Assembly (NCBI GenBank): GCA_002404295.1
Contig: DHJK01000065.1
Span: forward strand, 8,710-22,559
Source: Legionellales bacterium UBA4722
GTDB lineage: Bacteria; Pseudomonadota; Gammaproteobacteria; DSM-16500
DNA: 13,850 bases
Reading direction: 5' to 3'
The notes beneath the pieces were generated by a model, which saw only the letters and a program-made list of their open reading frames with translations, was not told the DNA's origin and made no database searches. Positions 1-7,393 of the stretch are shown here, piece by piece (position 1 is the first letter of the stretch; each line of letters begins with the position of its first letter). The position numbers and the translations under genes were made by a program.

Positions 1-97
1 GGGTGCTTTTAGCGGCGCTGCGTGAAAATCAAATTGATTCTTCAAAAAACATACTAAGCGTCTTTTTGATTTATGACAAACGCCGCTAAAAGCACCC
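1..97. repeat. Palindromic repeat element (MITE/REP-like), family A
   Basis: Positions 1-17 (gggtgcttttagcggcg) are the exact reverse complement of 81-97. A second matching block, AAATCAAA at 26-33, is mirrored exactly at 65-72, so the whole stretch is symmetric about its centre with a poorly matched 8-nt interval in each arm. The centre has no coding capacity. The right arm continues into a hairpin block (98-142). A copy of hairpin block plus arm occurs near the right end of the window in the opposite orientation (12888-12954). The left end of the element probably lies outside the window, since the matching hairpin block on that side is missing. A non-autonomous mobile or REP-like element is the likely explanation; no transposase is seen. 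Confidence 0.75.
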
Positions 98-142
98 CTC
101 ACCCGTCGCATCAAGCCGACCTCTCCCACAAGGGGAGAGGTG
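98..142. repeat. Hairpin block of family A repeat
   Basis: This stretch extends the right arm of the palindrome. It contains an 8-bp stem, cctctccc (120-127) pairing with gggagagg (133-140) across a 5-nt loop. The reverse complement of the same block, with a variable middle, is found at 12888-12935. It lies directly upstream of rmlD and has no T-run, so it does not look like a classical terminator. Confidence 0.7.
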
Positions 143-184
143 TCCTAAGCAATGCTATTTATATTATATAAAGTGAAGCTCTTA

Positions 185-1045
185 ATGACAAAAATCCTAA
201 TCACAGGCAGTCAAGGCCAATTAGCTTATGAGTTAGTGCAACTTGCTAATCAGCATCAAGTGATTGCGCTAACACATCAACAATTAGACATTATAAATCA
301 AACAGCAGTGCAACAAGCATTCGACATTTATCAACCCAATATTGTGATCAACACCGCAGCATACACTCAAGTCGACTTAGCCGAACAAAATTCCGAACAA
401 GCCTACGCCGTCAATTGCACCGGAGCAAAAAACCTCGCAATCGCCTGCGCAGAAACCCATATCCCTTTACTCCATCTCTCCACCGATTATGTATTCAACG
501 GCACTAAAAATTCCCCTTACCAAGAAACAGACCCAGTCTCACCCATTAATACCTACGGCCTAACAAAATGGCAAGGCGAAGAAGCCATCCGCACCCACTG
601 CTCACAACATATCATTTTACGTGTCAGCTCCGTCTTCGGCCGTCACGGCCAAAACTTTGTAAAAACTATTCTGCGTCTAGCCCAAGAAAAAGAAACATTA
701 CGCATCGTCGCAGATCAAATCATGTGTCCAACACCCGCCTATGCAATCGCTGAAACTCTACTAAAAACAATTAATAAACCCCAATGGGGCACTTACCACT
801 ATTGCGGCTCGGAACCTGCCACATGGTATGATTTTGCAAACCTCATAGTACAGTTTGCAAAAGAACACACTCAGTTACGCGTTAAACAAATAGAACCCAT
901 TACCGCAGCAGATTTTCCAACCGCTGCAAAACGACCCGCATATTCCGTGTTAGATTGCAGCCAATTCGAAAAGAATTTCAACATCAAACGCCCACACTGG
1001 CAAACAGGATTAAAAAATGTCATTACAGCATTATCAACCCCGTAA
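185..1045 (+). CDS. rmlD: dTDP-4-dehydrorhamnose reductase RmlD
   Basis: This cytosolic short-chain dehydrogenase/reductase performs the last step of dTDP-L-rhamnose synthesis, the NAD(P)H-dependent reduction of dTDP-4-keto-L-rhamnose. The protein is 286 residues from the ATG at 185, close to the usual family length. It shows the nucleotide-binding start ILITGSQGQL (residues 4-13), NTAAYTQVD (56-64), STDYVFNG (99-106) and the catalytic Y124-x3-K128 pair. An in-frame ATG at 152 would add 11 hydrophobic residues in front of the family's normal beginning, so 185 is preferred, although neither start has a strong Shine-Dalgarno sequence. The 3' end overlaps rmlB by 29 bp, pointing to one transcript. 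rmlA and rmlC are not in the window. The middle of the gene prefers C-ending codons more than the genes further right. Confidence 0.93.
   Translation: MTKILITGSQGQLAYELVQLANQHQVIALTHQQLDIINQTAVQQAFDIYQPNIVINTAAYTQVDLAEQNSEQAYAVNCTGAKNLAIACAETHIPLLHLSTDYVFNGTKNSPYQETDPVSPINTYGLTKWQGEEAIRTHCSQHIILRVSSVFGRHGQNFVKTILRLAQEKETLRIVADQIMCPTPAYAIAETLLKTINKPQWGTYHYCGSEPATWYDFANLIVQFAKEHTQLRVKQIEPITAADFPTAAKRPAYSVLDCSQFEKNFNIKRPHWQTGLKNVITALSTP
1006..1009 (+). promoter_or_regulatory. Ribosome binding site of rmlB inside rmlD
   Basis: AGGA lies 7 nt before the rmlB ATG at 1017, within the last codons of rmlD. It supports the overlapping start. Confidence 0.6.
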
Positions 1046-2027
1046 CATATTAGTCACTGGCGGTGCAGGTTTTATCGGTGCGAATTTTATTCGTTACTTG
1101 TTAGCGCATGATCCTAAAGTATCTATTTTCAATCTAGATGCGCTCACCTATGCAGGTTCACTTAAAAACCTAGATCAATTACCTCGCCCAGAGCGACATA
1201 CTTTTATTCAAGGTGATATTTGTGATGCATCTTTAGTAAGCGATATTTTACTACGCCATAATATAGATACCATTATCCATTTCGCAGCAGAAAGCCACGT
1301 TGACCGTTCAATTCAAGGCCCCGCACCTTTTATTCAAACAAATGTCGTCGGCACCTTCACTTTACTGGAAGCCGCCAGACATTATTGGCAAACACAAAAA
1401 AACTGGAATCAAACTCAATGCCGTTTTCATCACGTCTCCACCGATGAAGTCTATGGATCATTAACCGCAACCGATCTCCCTTTTACCGAAAAAACCCCCT
1501 ATGCCCCTAACTCTCCATACTCCGCATCAAAAGCAGGATCAGATCATTTAGTCAGAGCCTATTTTCATACTTACCATCTCCCTGTCACCATGAGCAATTG
1601 CTCAAATAATTACGGACCCTATCAACACCCAGAAAAACTCATTCCTACTATTATTCTTGCTTGCCAAACACTGCAGCCTATTCCTATTTATGGTGATGGC
1701 TCAAATGTGCGAGATTGGTTATATGTAGAAGATCACTGTCGCGGGATTGATTTGATTGTAAAGCGAGGCCAACTAGGTGAGACCTATAATATCGGCGGCT
1801 CTCATGAGCTCAATAACATAACTGTTGCCCAGTCAGTCTGTGATTTGATGGATCGTCTGTCCCCTCAACCCAAACCACACCACCACCTTATCCAATTTGT
1901 GGCAGATCGTCCCGGCCATGACTGGCGTTATGCGATTGATAGTCGAAAAATAACGCAAGAATTAAATTGGCAATCTGCGGAAACTTTTAAGGAAGGTTTG
2001 GAGAAGACAATTCGATTTTATTCATAA
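1017..2027 (+). CDS. rmlB: dTDP-glucose 4,6-dehydratase RmlB
   Basis: Extended SDR enzyme that converts dTDP-glucose to dTDP-4-keto-6-deoxyglucose, the second step of dTDP-L-rhamnose synthesis. The 336 residues carry the NAD-binding motif TGGAGFIG (14-21), HFAAESHVDRSI (88-99), the active-site STDEVYG (141-147, with T142, D143, E144) and Y168-x3-K172 in PYSASK. NCSNNYGPYQ and DWLYVEDH further on are also typical of the family. Length and motif order match intact RmlB. The start at 1017 is supported by an AGGA 7 nt upstream and by the conserved ILVTGG block beginning at residue 11. It overlaps rmlD by 29 bp. The product would feed rhamnose into LPS O-antigen or another surface polysaccharide. 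This is not the related UDP-glucuronate decarboxylase or GDP-mannose dehydratase: the TDE triad and the HVDRSI block point to RmlB. Confidence 0.94.
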   Translation: MSLQHYQPRNILVTGGAGFIGANFIRYLLAHDPKVSIFNLDALTYAGSLKNLDQLPRPERHTFIQGDICDASLVSDILLRHNIDTIIHFAAESHVDRSIQGPAPFIQTNVVGTFTLLEAARHYWQTQKNWNQTQCRFHHVSTDEVYGSLTATDLPFTEKTPYAPNSPYSASKAGSDHLVRAYFHTYHLPVTMSNCSNNYGPYQHPEKLIPTIILACQTLQPIPIYGDGSNVRDWLYVEDHCRGIDLIVKRGQLGETYNIGGSHELNNITVAQSVCDLMDRLSPQPKPHHHLIQFVADRPGHDWRYAIDSRKITQELNWQSAETFKEGLEKTIRFYS

Positions 2028-2220
2028 AGTTAGAGAAAATTTATATCCAAACTGTTGCGGCGAAAAAAGCGAAAATGTATCATTAGTGTTCAGCAAGGCA
2101 TGCTATTGACCCGCTGAATAATAATAGATAACTAATTTTTTCTCTCACTAATCTATGCTAAGATTCGCCAACTGATTTATAGCCCCGGCTTATTGCCATA
2201 GGAAATCCAGGATTAATCCC
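2028..2220 (+). promoter_or_regulatory. Intergenic region upstream of galU, likely promoter
   Basis: This 193-bp gap separates the rml pair from the galU operon. It contains TTGACC at 2106-2111, a -35-like hexamer lying inside the loop of an inverted repeat (TTCAGC 2089-2094 / GCTGAA 2113-2118). No good -10 follows at 16-18 bp. TATGCT at 2154-2159 is a weaker -10 candidate. AGGA at 2209-2212 is the galU ribosome binding site, 8 nt before the ATG. A promoter here is expected from layout; the exact boxes are uncertain. Confidence 0.35.
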
Positions 2221-3105
2221 ATGTCCATGAAAATCACTAAAGCCATATTCCCCGTTGCGGGTTTAGGCACACGTTTTTTACCGGCAACTAAAGCCAACCC
2301 CAAAGAAATGATGCCTGTAGTAGATAAACCTCTGATTCAATATGCGGTAGAAGATGCACTTGCGGCAGGGATCACAGAATTGATTTTCGTCACCAGCAGC
2401 AGTAAACGGGCGATTGAAGATCATTTTGATTCTAATTTCGAGCTGGAGTCTAATTTATTAGAACGGGGAAAACAGGATTTATTAGATATCGTGCAAGGGA
2501 TCTTGCCCGCAGGTGTTTCATGTGCGTATATTCGTCAGAAATCACCTCAAGGATTAGGCCATGCGGTATTGTGCGCCAAGCAACTGATATCAAATGAACC
2601 TTTTGCCGTTTTACTCGCCGATGATTTAATTGATGGGGGCAAACAATCTTGCTTACAACAAATGTTAGATGTCTTTCAACAAACACAAACAAGTGTTGTT
2701 GCCGTTGAAAAAATTACTAAAGAAGATACAAAAAAATACGGTGTCATTGATGTTGAATCAACGGAGCATCATATTACAAGCATCCGCGGCATTGTAGAAA
2801 AACCAGAACCCGCAAATGCGCCTTCCAATTTAGGTGTAGTGGGTCGCTATATTCTAACGCCTGCGATTTTTGACTTGTTAGAAAATACAGCGCAAGGCTC
2901 TGGTGGTGAAATTCAATTAACCGATGCGATTGCAAAATTATTAAAAAAAGAAACAGTCATGGCATTGCAATTTAAAGGCAAGCGCTACGATTGTGGTAGC
3001 AAGCTAGGTTATCTAGAAGCGACAATTGCTTATGCTCTTAAACACCCGGAAGTAGCTGCAGATTTTCGATTATTGTTGAGAGAATTTGCTGAATGCACCG
3101 CCTAA
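2221..3105 (+). CDS. galU: UTP-glucose-1-phosphate uridylyltransferase GalU
   Basis: Cytosolic nucleotidyltransferase that makes UDP-glucose from UTP and glucose-1-phosphate, the precursor for UDP-glucuronate, galactose conversion and LPS core sugars. The 294-residue protein begins with the sugar-nucleotide signature AGLGTRFLPATK (13-24) followed by PKEM (27-30) and VDKPLIQY (34-41). GLGHAV (111-116), the LLADD metal/substrate motif (131-135) and VEKP (192-195) are all in place, so the enzyme looks intact. ATG 2221 is chosen over the in-frame ATG at 2227 because AGGA at 2209-2212 gives an 8-nt spacing to the former. The gene overlaps the next one by 13 bp, and ugd, which consumes its product, follows. 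RmlA is a related alternative, but the motif set and length fit GalU. Confidence 0.94.
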   Translation: MSMKITKAIFPVAGLGTRFLPATKANPKEMMPVVDKPLIQYAVEDALAAGITELIFVTSSSKRAIEDHFDSNFELESNLLERGKQDLLDIVQGILPAGVSCAYIRQKSPQGLGHAVLCAKQLISNEPFAVLLADDLIDGGKQSCLQQMLDVFQQTQTSVVAVEKITKEDTKKYGVIDVESTEHHITSIRGIVEKPEPANAPSNLGVVGRYILTPAIFDLLENTAQGSGGEIQLTDAIAKLLKKETVMALQFKGKRYDCGSKLGYLEATIAYALKHPEVAADFRLLLREFAECTA

Positions 3106-4778
3106 CATCCTCTCGTTTCATGCTGTATCTTATTGCAGCATTGCTCAGTGTATTATGTTCATTCTGGATTAGCGGCCGAGAAATGGTTATTAATCCAGAT
3201 GCGATTTGCTATTTGCAAAGTGCTGCTTCAATGAAAGATGGTATCCATGTTGCAATGAATTTGTGTGGCCAAGCCAAATGGCCGTTTTATTCTTTATTGA
3301 TAGCCGGATTTGTACACGTAACGCATTTTTCTTATGAGAATTCAGCTTATTTGTTGAATGGTTTTTTCTCATTGCTAACCGTGTTAGTTTTTATGAGAAT
3401 TGTTGCGTTCCTAGCAGATAAAACAGTTTTAGAAAAAAACAAATCATTGCTGATCTCGTTAGGCGCAGCCGTTATTTTGTTAGCACATGAATTTAATGCA
3501 GTGAAAACCTATATCATTCGCGATCATGGTTTTTGGGCATTTTATTTAACGTCTCTTTTATGCTTACTCTATTATTTTCGCGGACGGCAATGGTATTACG
3601 CGCTGGCTTGGAGCATGAGTATTGTAGTCGCTACATTATTTCGAATCGAAGGTGCTATTTTCCTATTAGTGATGCCATGGATTGCATGGTTTGAAACTAA
3701 TCAAAATAAAACAGCACGATTAAAAGCTTTTTTAGCATTAAACAGCTTCACAATAGCAGCCGTTATTTTAGGATGCGGTTTATTTTTGCTGTATCACCCA
3801 CAGCTCACGGCGCGTTTATCGGAACTTCAATTTCAGTTATTGCATGGATTGGTGGTATTGAAGCAAAATTTTCAATTGAAGGCGCTGGGTTTGACGCAAG
3901 CAGTATTAGGTGAAAGTAGTGCACGCGATGCAACACCTGTGTTATTCATCACATTAATCGTCTGGTATTTTTTCAATGTGATTTCGAATTTATCGTTCAT
4001 ATATAGCCTATTAGTTTGTTACGCCTGGTTTAGAAAATTATTGATAGCGAATCAAATAACACGATTGATCTTGTGGAGTTATGTGGTTGTAAACGTACTG
4101 ATCACAGCTGTTTTTTTAGGCCAATCCATGTTCCTCTCTAAACGCTATATAATTGCTTTATCCTTAGTGCTGATGTTATGGATTCCTTTCGCGCTCTTGT
4201 CTCTTATTCAACAATGGAGGCGTAGAAAATGGCCGTTGCTATTAGCAATACTCTTTATTTTTATTTCATCGTTAGGCGGCTTATTTAATTTTGGTTATTC
4301 AAAAACATATATACATGATGCAGGTCAGTGGTTATCACAGAATGTGCCTGCAAATGCGACGTTATACAGTAATGATTTACAGGTCATGTATTATTCCAAC
4401 CATTTTGGCAATCAGATTTTTGCTCAATTTCAAGCAAATTCCGACCCTCAAGGGCTGACTGATCGCCAATGGAAAAAATACGATTATTTAGCGATACGTC
4501 TAGATCAAAATGCATTGTATCAGCTCAGCCCGCCGTCGTCATTGCGAGCGAAGCGAAGCAATCCATCTCGAAAGCAAAGCTTAGTACCTAAGATCATCTT
4601 TCTAAAGCCTTGCTTTCGAGATGGATTGCTTCGCTTCGCTCGCAATGACGACGGAGGGCTAAGCTGTAAAACATTCAATTCTGCCACAGATAATTTGACA
4701 GATATTAATTTAATACTTATACAGGTTTTCCAAAATAAACGTGGCGATCAAGTTCGTATCTACAGGAGATTTTCGTGA
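3093..4778 (+). CDS. Polytopic GT-C type glycosyltransferase (ArnT/PMT-like) carrying an inserted palindromic element
   Basis: Predicted inner-membrane glycosyltransferase, probably using a polyprenyl-phosphate sugar donor; donor and acceptor are unknown. The 561-residue protein has about ten hydrophobic helices (roughly 10-27, 85-105, 118-135, 147-162, 168-198, 213-233, 282-312, 325-345, 352-371, 380-397). An acidic residue, D36, follows helix 1 as in GT-C enzymes, with RDH (143-145) and FRIEG (183-187) in later loops. A soluble C-terminal part (about 405-475) contains DAGQWLSQNVPANATLYSND, typical of GT39/PMT_2-like proteins. Residues 477-525 derive from a palindromic repeat and interrupt this domain; the native-looking end (QVFQNKRGDQVRIYRR) resumes in frame. 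The start overlaps galU by 13 bp and the stop overlaps the ugd GTG by 4 bp, so it belongs to that operon. Family-level assignment is fairly safe; a specific name such as arnT would be a guess. Confidence 0.8.
   Translation: MHRLTSSRFMLYLIAALLSVLCSFWISGREMVINPDAICYLQSAASMKDGIHVAMNLCGQAKWPFYSLLIAGFVHVTHFSYENSAYLLNGFFSLLTVLVFMRIVAFLADKTVLEKNKSLLISLGAAVILLAHEFNAVKTYIIRDHGFWAFYLTSLLCLLYYFRGRQWYYALAWSMSIVVATLFRIEGAIFLLVMPWIAWFETNQNKTARLKAFLALNSFTIAAVILGCGLFLLYHPQLTARLSELQFQLLHGLVVLKQNFQLKALGLTQAVLGESSARDATPVLFITLIVWYFFNVISNLSFIYSLLVCYAWFRKLLIANQITRLILWSYVVVNVLITAVFLGQSMFLSKRYIIALSLVLMLWIPFALLSLIQQWRRRKWPLLLAILFIFISSLGGLFNFGYSKTYIHDAGQWLSQNVPANATLYSNDLQVMYYSNHFGNQIFAQFQANSDPQGLTDRQWKKYDYLAIRLDQNALYQLSPPSSLRAKRSNPSRKQSLVPKIIFLKPCFRDGLLRFARNDDGGLSCKTFNSATDNLTDINLILIQVFQNKRGDQVRIYRRFS
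4521..4666. repeat. Palindromic element inserted in frame in the glycosyltransferase gene, family B
   Basis: Two 61-bp arms, 4521-4581 and 4606-4666, are inverted copies matching at 58 of 61 positions, around a 24-bp spacer. The arms contain the familiar repeat core cattgcgagcgaagcgaagc. In the gene's frame the element reads through without a stop, giving SSLRAKRSNPS from the left arm and DGLLRFARNDDGG from the right arm, peptides that recur in unrelated proteins wherever such repeats are translated. It resembles the in-gene palindromic elements described in Rickettsia. The outer boundaries are judged from the end of symmetry; a clear target-site duplication is not visible. Confidence 0.88.
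4764..4768 (+). promoter_or_regulatory. Strong Shine-Dalgarno deciding the GTG start of ugd
   Basis: AGGAG lies 6 nt before the GTG at 4775, inside the last codons of the glycosyltransferase gene. It identifies the GTG of the GTGA stop/start overlap as the ugd start. Confidence 0.75.
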
Positions 4779-6106
4779 ATATTACCGTCATAGGAGCGGG
4801 TTACGTTGGTTTAGTCACTGGCGCATGTTTTGCTGATTTAGGTAATCATGTGACGTGTGTAGATGTCAATCAAGAAAAAATTGCGAATCTTAAAAACGGC
4901 ATTCTACCTATCTATGAACCTGGCCTTGAAACATTAGTTGAGTTAAATGTCTCAGCCGGACGTTTACATTTCGTGACATCGCAAGCAGAGCTTTCTGTTG
5001 AGCCACACGTTATTTTTATTGCTGTAGGCACGCCTAGCGATAAAGATGGTTCAGCGAATATGCAATATGTATTGGAAGCGGCACGTCAAATTGGCGCTAG
5101 TATAAAAAACTATTGTGTCGTTGTTGATAAATCAACAGTACCCGTTGGTGTTGCTGATCAAGTGAAAAATGAAATCCAAGCTCAATTAACAAAGCGGGGC
5201 TTAACAACAGAATTTGATATGGTCAGCAACCCTGAGTTTTTGCGTGAAGGTGCGGCCATTGATGATTTTATGAAACCCGATCGCATCATCATTGGCTTAA
5301 CAACCGAAAAAGCTAAAACAATAATGCTTGAGCTTTATACGCCTATTTTGCGTAATCCTGAAAAAATTTATTTCATGAATGTGAAAGATGCTGAAATGAC
5401 AAAGTATGCTGCTAATGCCATGTTGGCTACGAAAATCTCTTTCATGAATGAGATGGCGGTACTGTGTGAACGCTTGAATGTAGATGTAGAAAATGTACGC
5501 TTAGGGATAGGCTCTGATTCACGAATTGGTAATTCATTTATTAATCCCGGTTGTGGTTACGGAGGTTCTTGTTTTCCAAAGGATGTTAAGGCATTAATAA
5601 AAATGGCGGAAGATAATGGCGTTGATCCATTAGTCTTGAAGGCTGTTGAAGAACGTAACTTTCATCAAAAGCAATTATTACCTAATAAAATTATCCAACT
5701 ATTTGGAAATGATTTATCAAACATTACCATCGGTGTATGGGGATTATCGTTTAAACCCGGCACAGATGACATGCGTGAAGCTTCTTCTTTAGTTTTATTA
5801 GAGCACTTGCTGGCACGTAATGCGCGTGTTCAAGTGTATGATCCAGTGGCAATGCCCGTTGCGCGCCAATTAGTGCCAACTGCATGGCTAGAAAACGAGA
5901 ATTTACATTTTGTAGAGCAACAATACGCGGCATTGCATGATGCAGATGCGCTGATTCTGGTCACTGAATGGAAGCCCTTTTGTTACCCAGATTTAACTAT
6001 GATGAAAAAAATGATGCGCAAGCACATTATTCTGGATGGCCGTAATCAATATGATCCAAAGCAGATGAGGGAAGCAGAGTTTGAATATTATGGAATAGGG
6101 CGGTAA
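4775..6106 (+). CDS. ugd: UDP-glucose 6-dehydrogenase
   Basis: NAD-dependent cytosolic enzyme that oxidises UDP-glucose twice to UDP-glucuronate. The 443-residue protein has the Rossmann motif VIGAGYVGLVTG (5-16), VDKSTVPVG (118-126), NPEFLREGAAIDDF (152-165), the active-site K210 and N214 in MTKYAANAMLATK, and the catalytic C266 in GYGGSCFPKD. GLSFKPGTDDMREA in the C-terminal domain is also typical. Length and motifs indicate an intact enzyme. Translation starts at GTG within a GTGA overlap with the upstream gene, behind a strong AGGAG, so coupling with the glycosyltransferase is likely. galU two genes upstream provides its substrate. The product could go to capsule or LPS glucuronate, or to 4-amino-arabinose or other modifications; no further enzyme of those routes is in the window. 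A GDP-mannose dehydrogenase (AlgD) is a less likely reading. Confidence 0.93.
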   Translation: MNITVIGAGYVGLVTGACFADLGNHVTCVDVNQEKIANLKNGILPIYEPGLETLVELNVSAGRLHFVTSQAELSVEPHVIFIAVGTPSDKDGSANMQYVLEAARQIGASIKNYCVVVDKSTVPVGVADQVKNEIQAQLTKRGLTTEFDMVSNPEFLREGAAIDDFMKPDRIIIGLTTEKAKTIMLELYTPILRNPEKIYFMNVKDAEMTKYAANAMLATKISFMNEMAVLCERLNVDVENVRLGIGSDSRIGNSFINPGCGYGGSCFPKDVKALIKMAEDNGVDPLVLKAVEERNFHQKQLLPNKIIQLFGNDLSNITIGVWGLSFKPGTDDMREASSLVLLEHLLARNARVQVYDPVAMPVARQLVPTAWLENENLHFVEQQYAALHDADALILVTEWKPFCYPDLTMMKKMMRKHIILDGRNQYDPKQMREAEFEYYGIGR

Positions 6107-6193
6107 GTTAACACGCAGGGCACGGTGAAAAAATCATCGCTTAACCCCCTGAAACTATTAGTGAAACTATTAATTTCCAAAATATTAGGCTTA

Positions 6194-6202
6194 TGTTATA
6201 AT
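6194..6202 (+). promoter_or_regulatory. Extended -10 promoter of lpxC
   Basis: TG-T-TATAAT at 6194-6202 is a perfect -10 hexamer with the extended TGn element, 32 bp before the lpxC ATG. A second TATAAT sits at 6204-6209. No good -35 is visible 17 bp upstream, which suits an extended -10 promoter. lpxC is therefore probably transcribed separately from the galU-ugd operon. Confidence 0.6.
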
Positions 6203-6234
6203 TTATAATCGTTGTTTAAAAAAGTGAACTAGGA

Positions 6235-7155
6235 ATGATTAGACAAAGAACCTTAAAGAATGTCATTAAGGCAACAGGGATTACCCTGCACGGTGGTGAA
6301 AGAGCTGAACTTACTTTGAGACCCGCTCCTGTTAATACAGGGATTGTTTTTCAACGTGTTGATATAGTTCCCAGTGTTGAAATTCCCGCGCTCGCAGAGT
6401 ATGTAGGGGATACAACATTATCTACCTCATTAGTGAAAAATGGAATACGTGTCGCGACCGTCGAGCATTTACTTTCGGCTTTCGCAGGTATGGGCATTGA
6501 TAATGCGCGTGTTGAAGTGAATGCGTCTGAAGTTCCTATTATGGACGGAAGTGCCGCACCTTTTGTATTTTTGGTGCAGTCTTCTGGCATCGAGGAACAA
6601 AATGCGCTTAAACGCTTTATTCGTATTAAGCGTAAAGTGATTGTTAAAGACGGTGATAAGTGGGCTTGCTTTGAACCTTTTGAAGGCTTCAAAGTGACCT
6701 TTAGTATTGAGTTCAATCACCCTGTCTTTCAAATACATAGTAAAACTGCCACTTTGGATTTTTCTAGCACCTCTTATGTGAAAGAAGTGAGCCGTGCTCG
6801 TACATTTGGTTTCATGGCTGATTTTGAACGTTTGCGTGAAATGAATTTAGCACGTGGTGCTACATTGGATAATGCGGTTGCTATCGATGATTTTCGTGTA
6901 CTGAATGAAGATGGTCTGCGTTATGAAGATGAATTTGTTAAACATAAAATTCTGGATGCCATCGGCGATCTTTATTTGTTAGGTTCTAGCTTGATTGGCG
7001 CTTTCAATGGGCATAAATCCGGCCATGCTTTAAATAATACATTGTTGCGTAAATTGCTAGAGCAACAAGATGCGTGGGAATATGTCACTTTTGATGAAGA
7101 TTCCGCTAATGTGCCTATTTCATATCTTCGCCCGATGTTGGCTTTTGAGGCTTGA
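6235..7155 (+). CDS. lpxC: UDP-3-O-acyl-N-acetylglucosamine deacetylase LpxC
   Basis: Zinc hydrolase that removes the acetyl group from UDP-3-O-acyl-GlcNAc, the committed step of lipid A synthesis, in the cytosol. It has 306 residues against 305 in E. coli, and the start MIRQRTLKNVIKATGITLHG aligns with the family's N-terminus. The catalytic E77 and zinc ligand H78 lie in TVEHL, the other zinc ligands H237 and D241 in HKILD, and the catalytic H264 in SGH. PIMDGSAAPF (101-110) is also conserved, so the enzyme should be active. The only SD-like sequence, AGGA, directly abuts the ATG with no spacer, so initiation may be weak. The usual ftsZ neighbour is absent: ugd lies upstream and a repeat plus a convergent lipoprotein gene lie downstream. 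Confidence 0.96.
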   Translation: MIRQRTLKNVIKATGITLHGGERAELTLRPAPVNTGIVFQRVDIVPSVEIPALAEYVGDTTLSTSLVKNGIRVATVEHLLSAFAGMGIDNARVEVNASEVPIMDGSAAPFVFLVQSSGIEEQNALKRFIRIKRKVIVKDGDKWACFEPFEGFKVTFSIEFNHPVFQIHSKTATLDFSSTSYVKEVSRARTFGFMADFERLREMNLARGATLDNAVAIDDFRVLNEDGLRYEDEFVKHKILDAIGDLYLLGSSLIGAFNGHKSGHALNNTLLRKLLEQQDAWEYVTFDEDSANVPISYLRPMLAFEA

Positions 7156-7157
7156 TT

Positions 7158-7332
7158 CAGCGTTCCACTCCTAATATGTATGTCATTCCCGCGAAGGCGG
7201 GAACCCATTGTGACTAATCTTTAGCTTTGCCTTTATTCTTAGTAATTTAATTTTAATTGTGTTTTTTAATCGCCAGAGGCAGTTGCGGAATGGTTTCCCG
7301 CCTTCGCGGGAATGACACATGGATGGGGCGCT
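7158..7332. repeat. Palindromic repeat between lpxC and lipoprotein gene, family C
   Basis: The arms tgtcattcccgcgaaggcgg... (7181-7207) and their reverse complement (7291-7317) match at 26 of 27 positions. Each arm contains its own small hairpin, CCCGC-GAAG-GCGGG. Weaker similarity continues outward (agcg...ccta/atcc...atg on both sides), suggesting an element of about 175 bp with an AT-rich centre. It lies between the convergent ends of lpxC (+) and the lipoprotein gene (-), a typical site for REP or MITE-like elements, and its hairpins could also stop or protect both transcripts. A partial copy lies at 12806-12829. Confidence 0.75.
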
Positions 7333-7393
7333 TAATAAATACTGAAATTTTTTATTGCAATTGATTTAAATAGGAATCAGTTCTCGCATCGCT

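Noticed and set aside
152..184. Upstream start for rmlD
   Set aside because: It would add 11 residues before the conserved ILITG start and has no better ribosome binding site.
4521..4666. Element as a transcription terminator
   Set aside because: The stem is long but lies in a coding frame, has no T-run and is followed by an overlapping gene of the same operon.
6351..6716. Minus-strand 121-codon open frame inside lpxC
   Set aside because: Fully overlaps the well-conserved lpxC frame and has no recognisable protein features; an antisense shadow.
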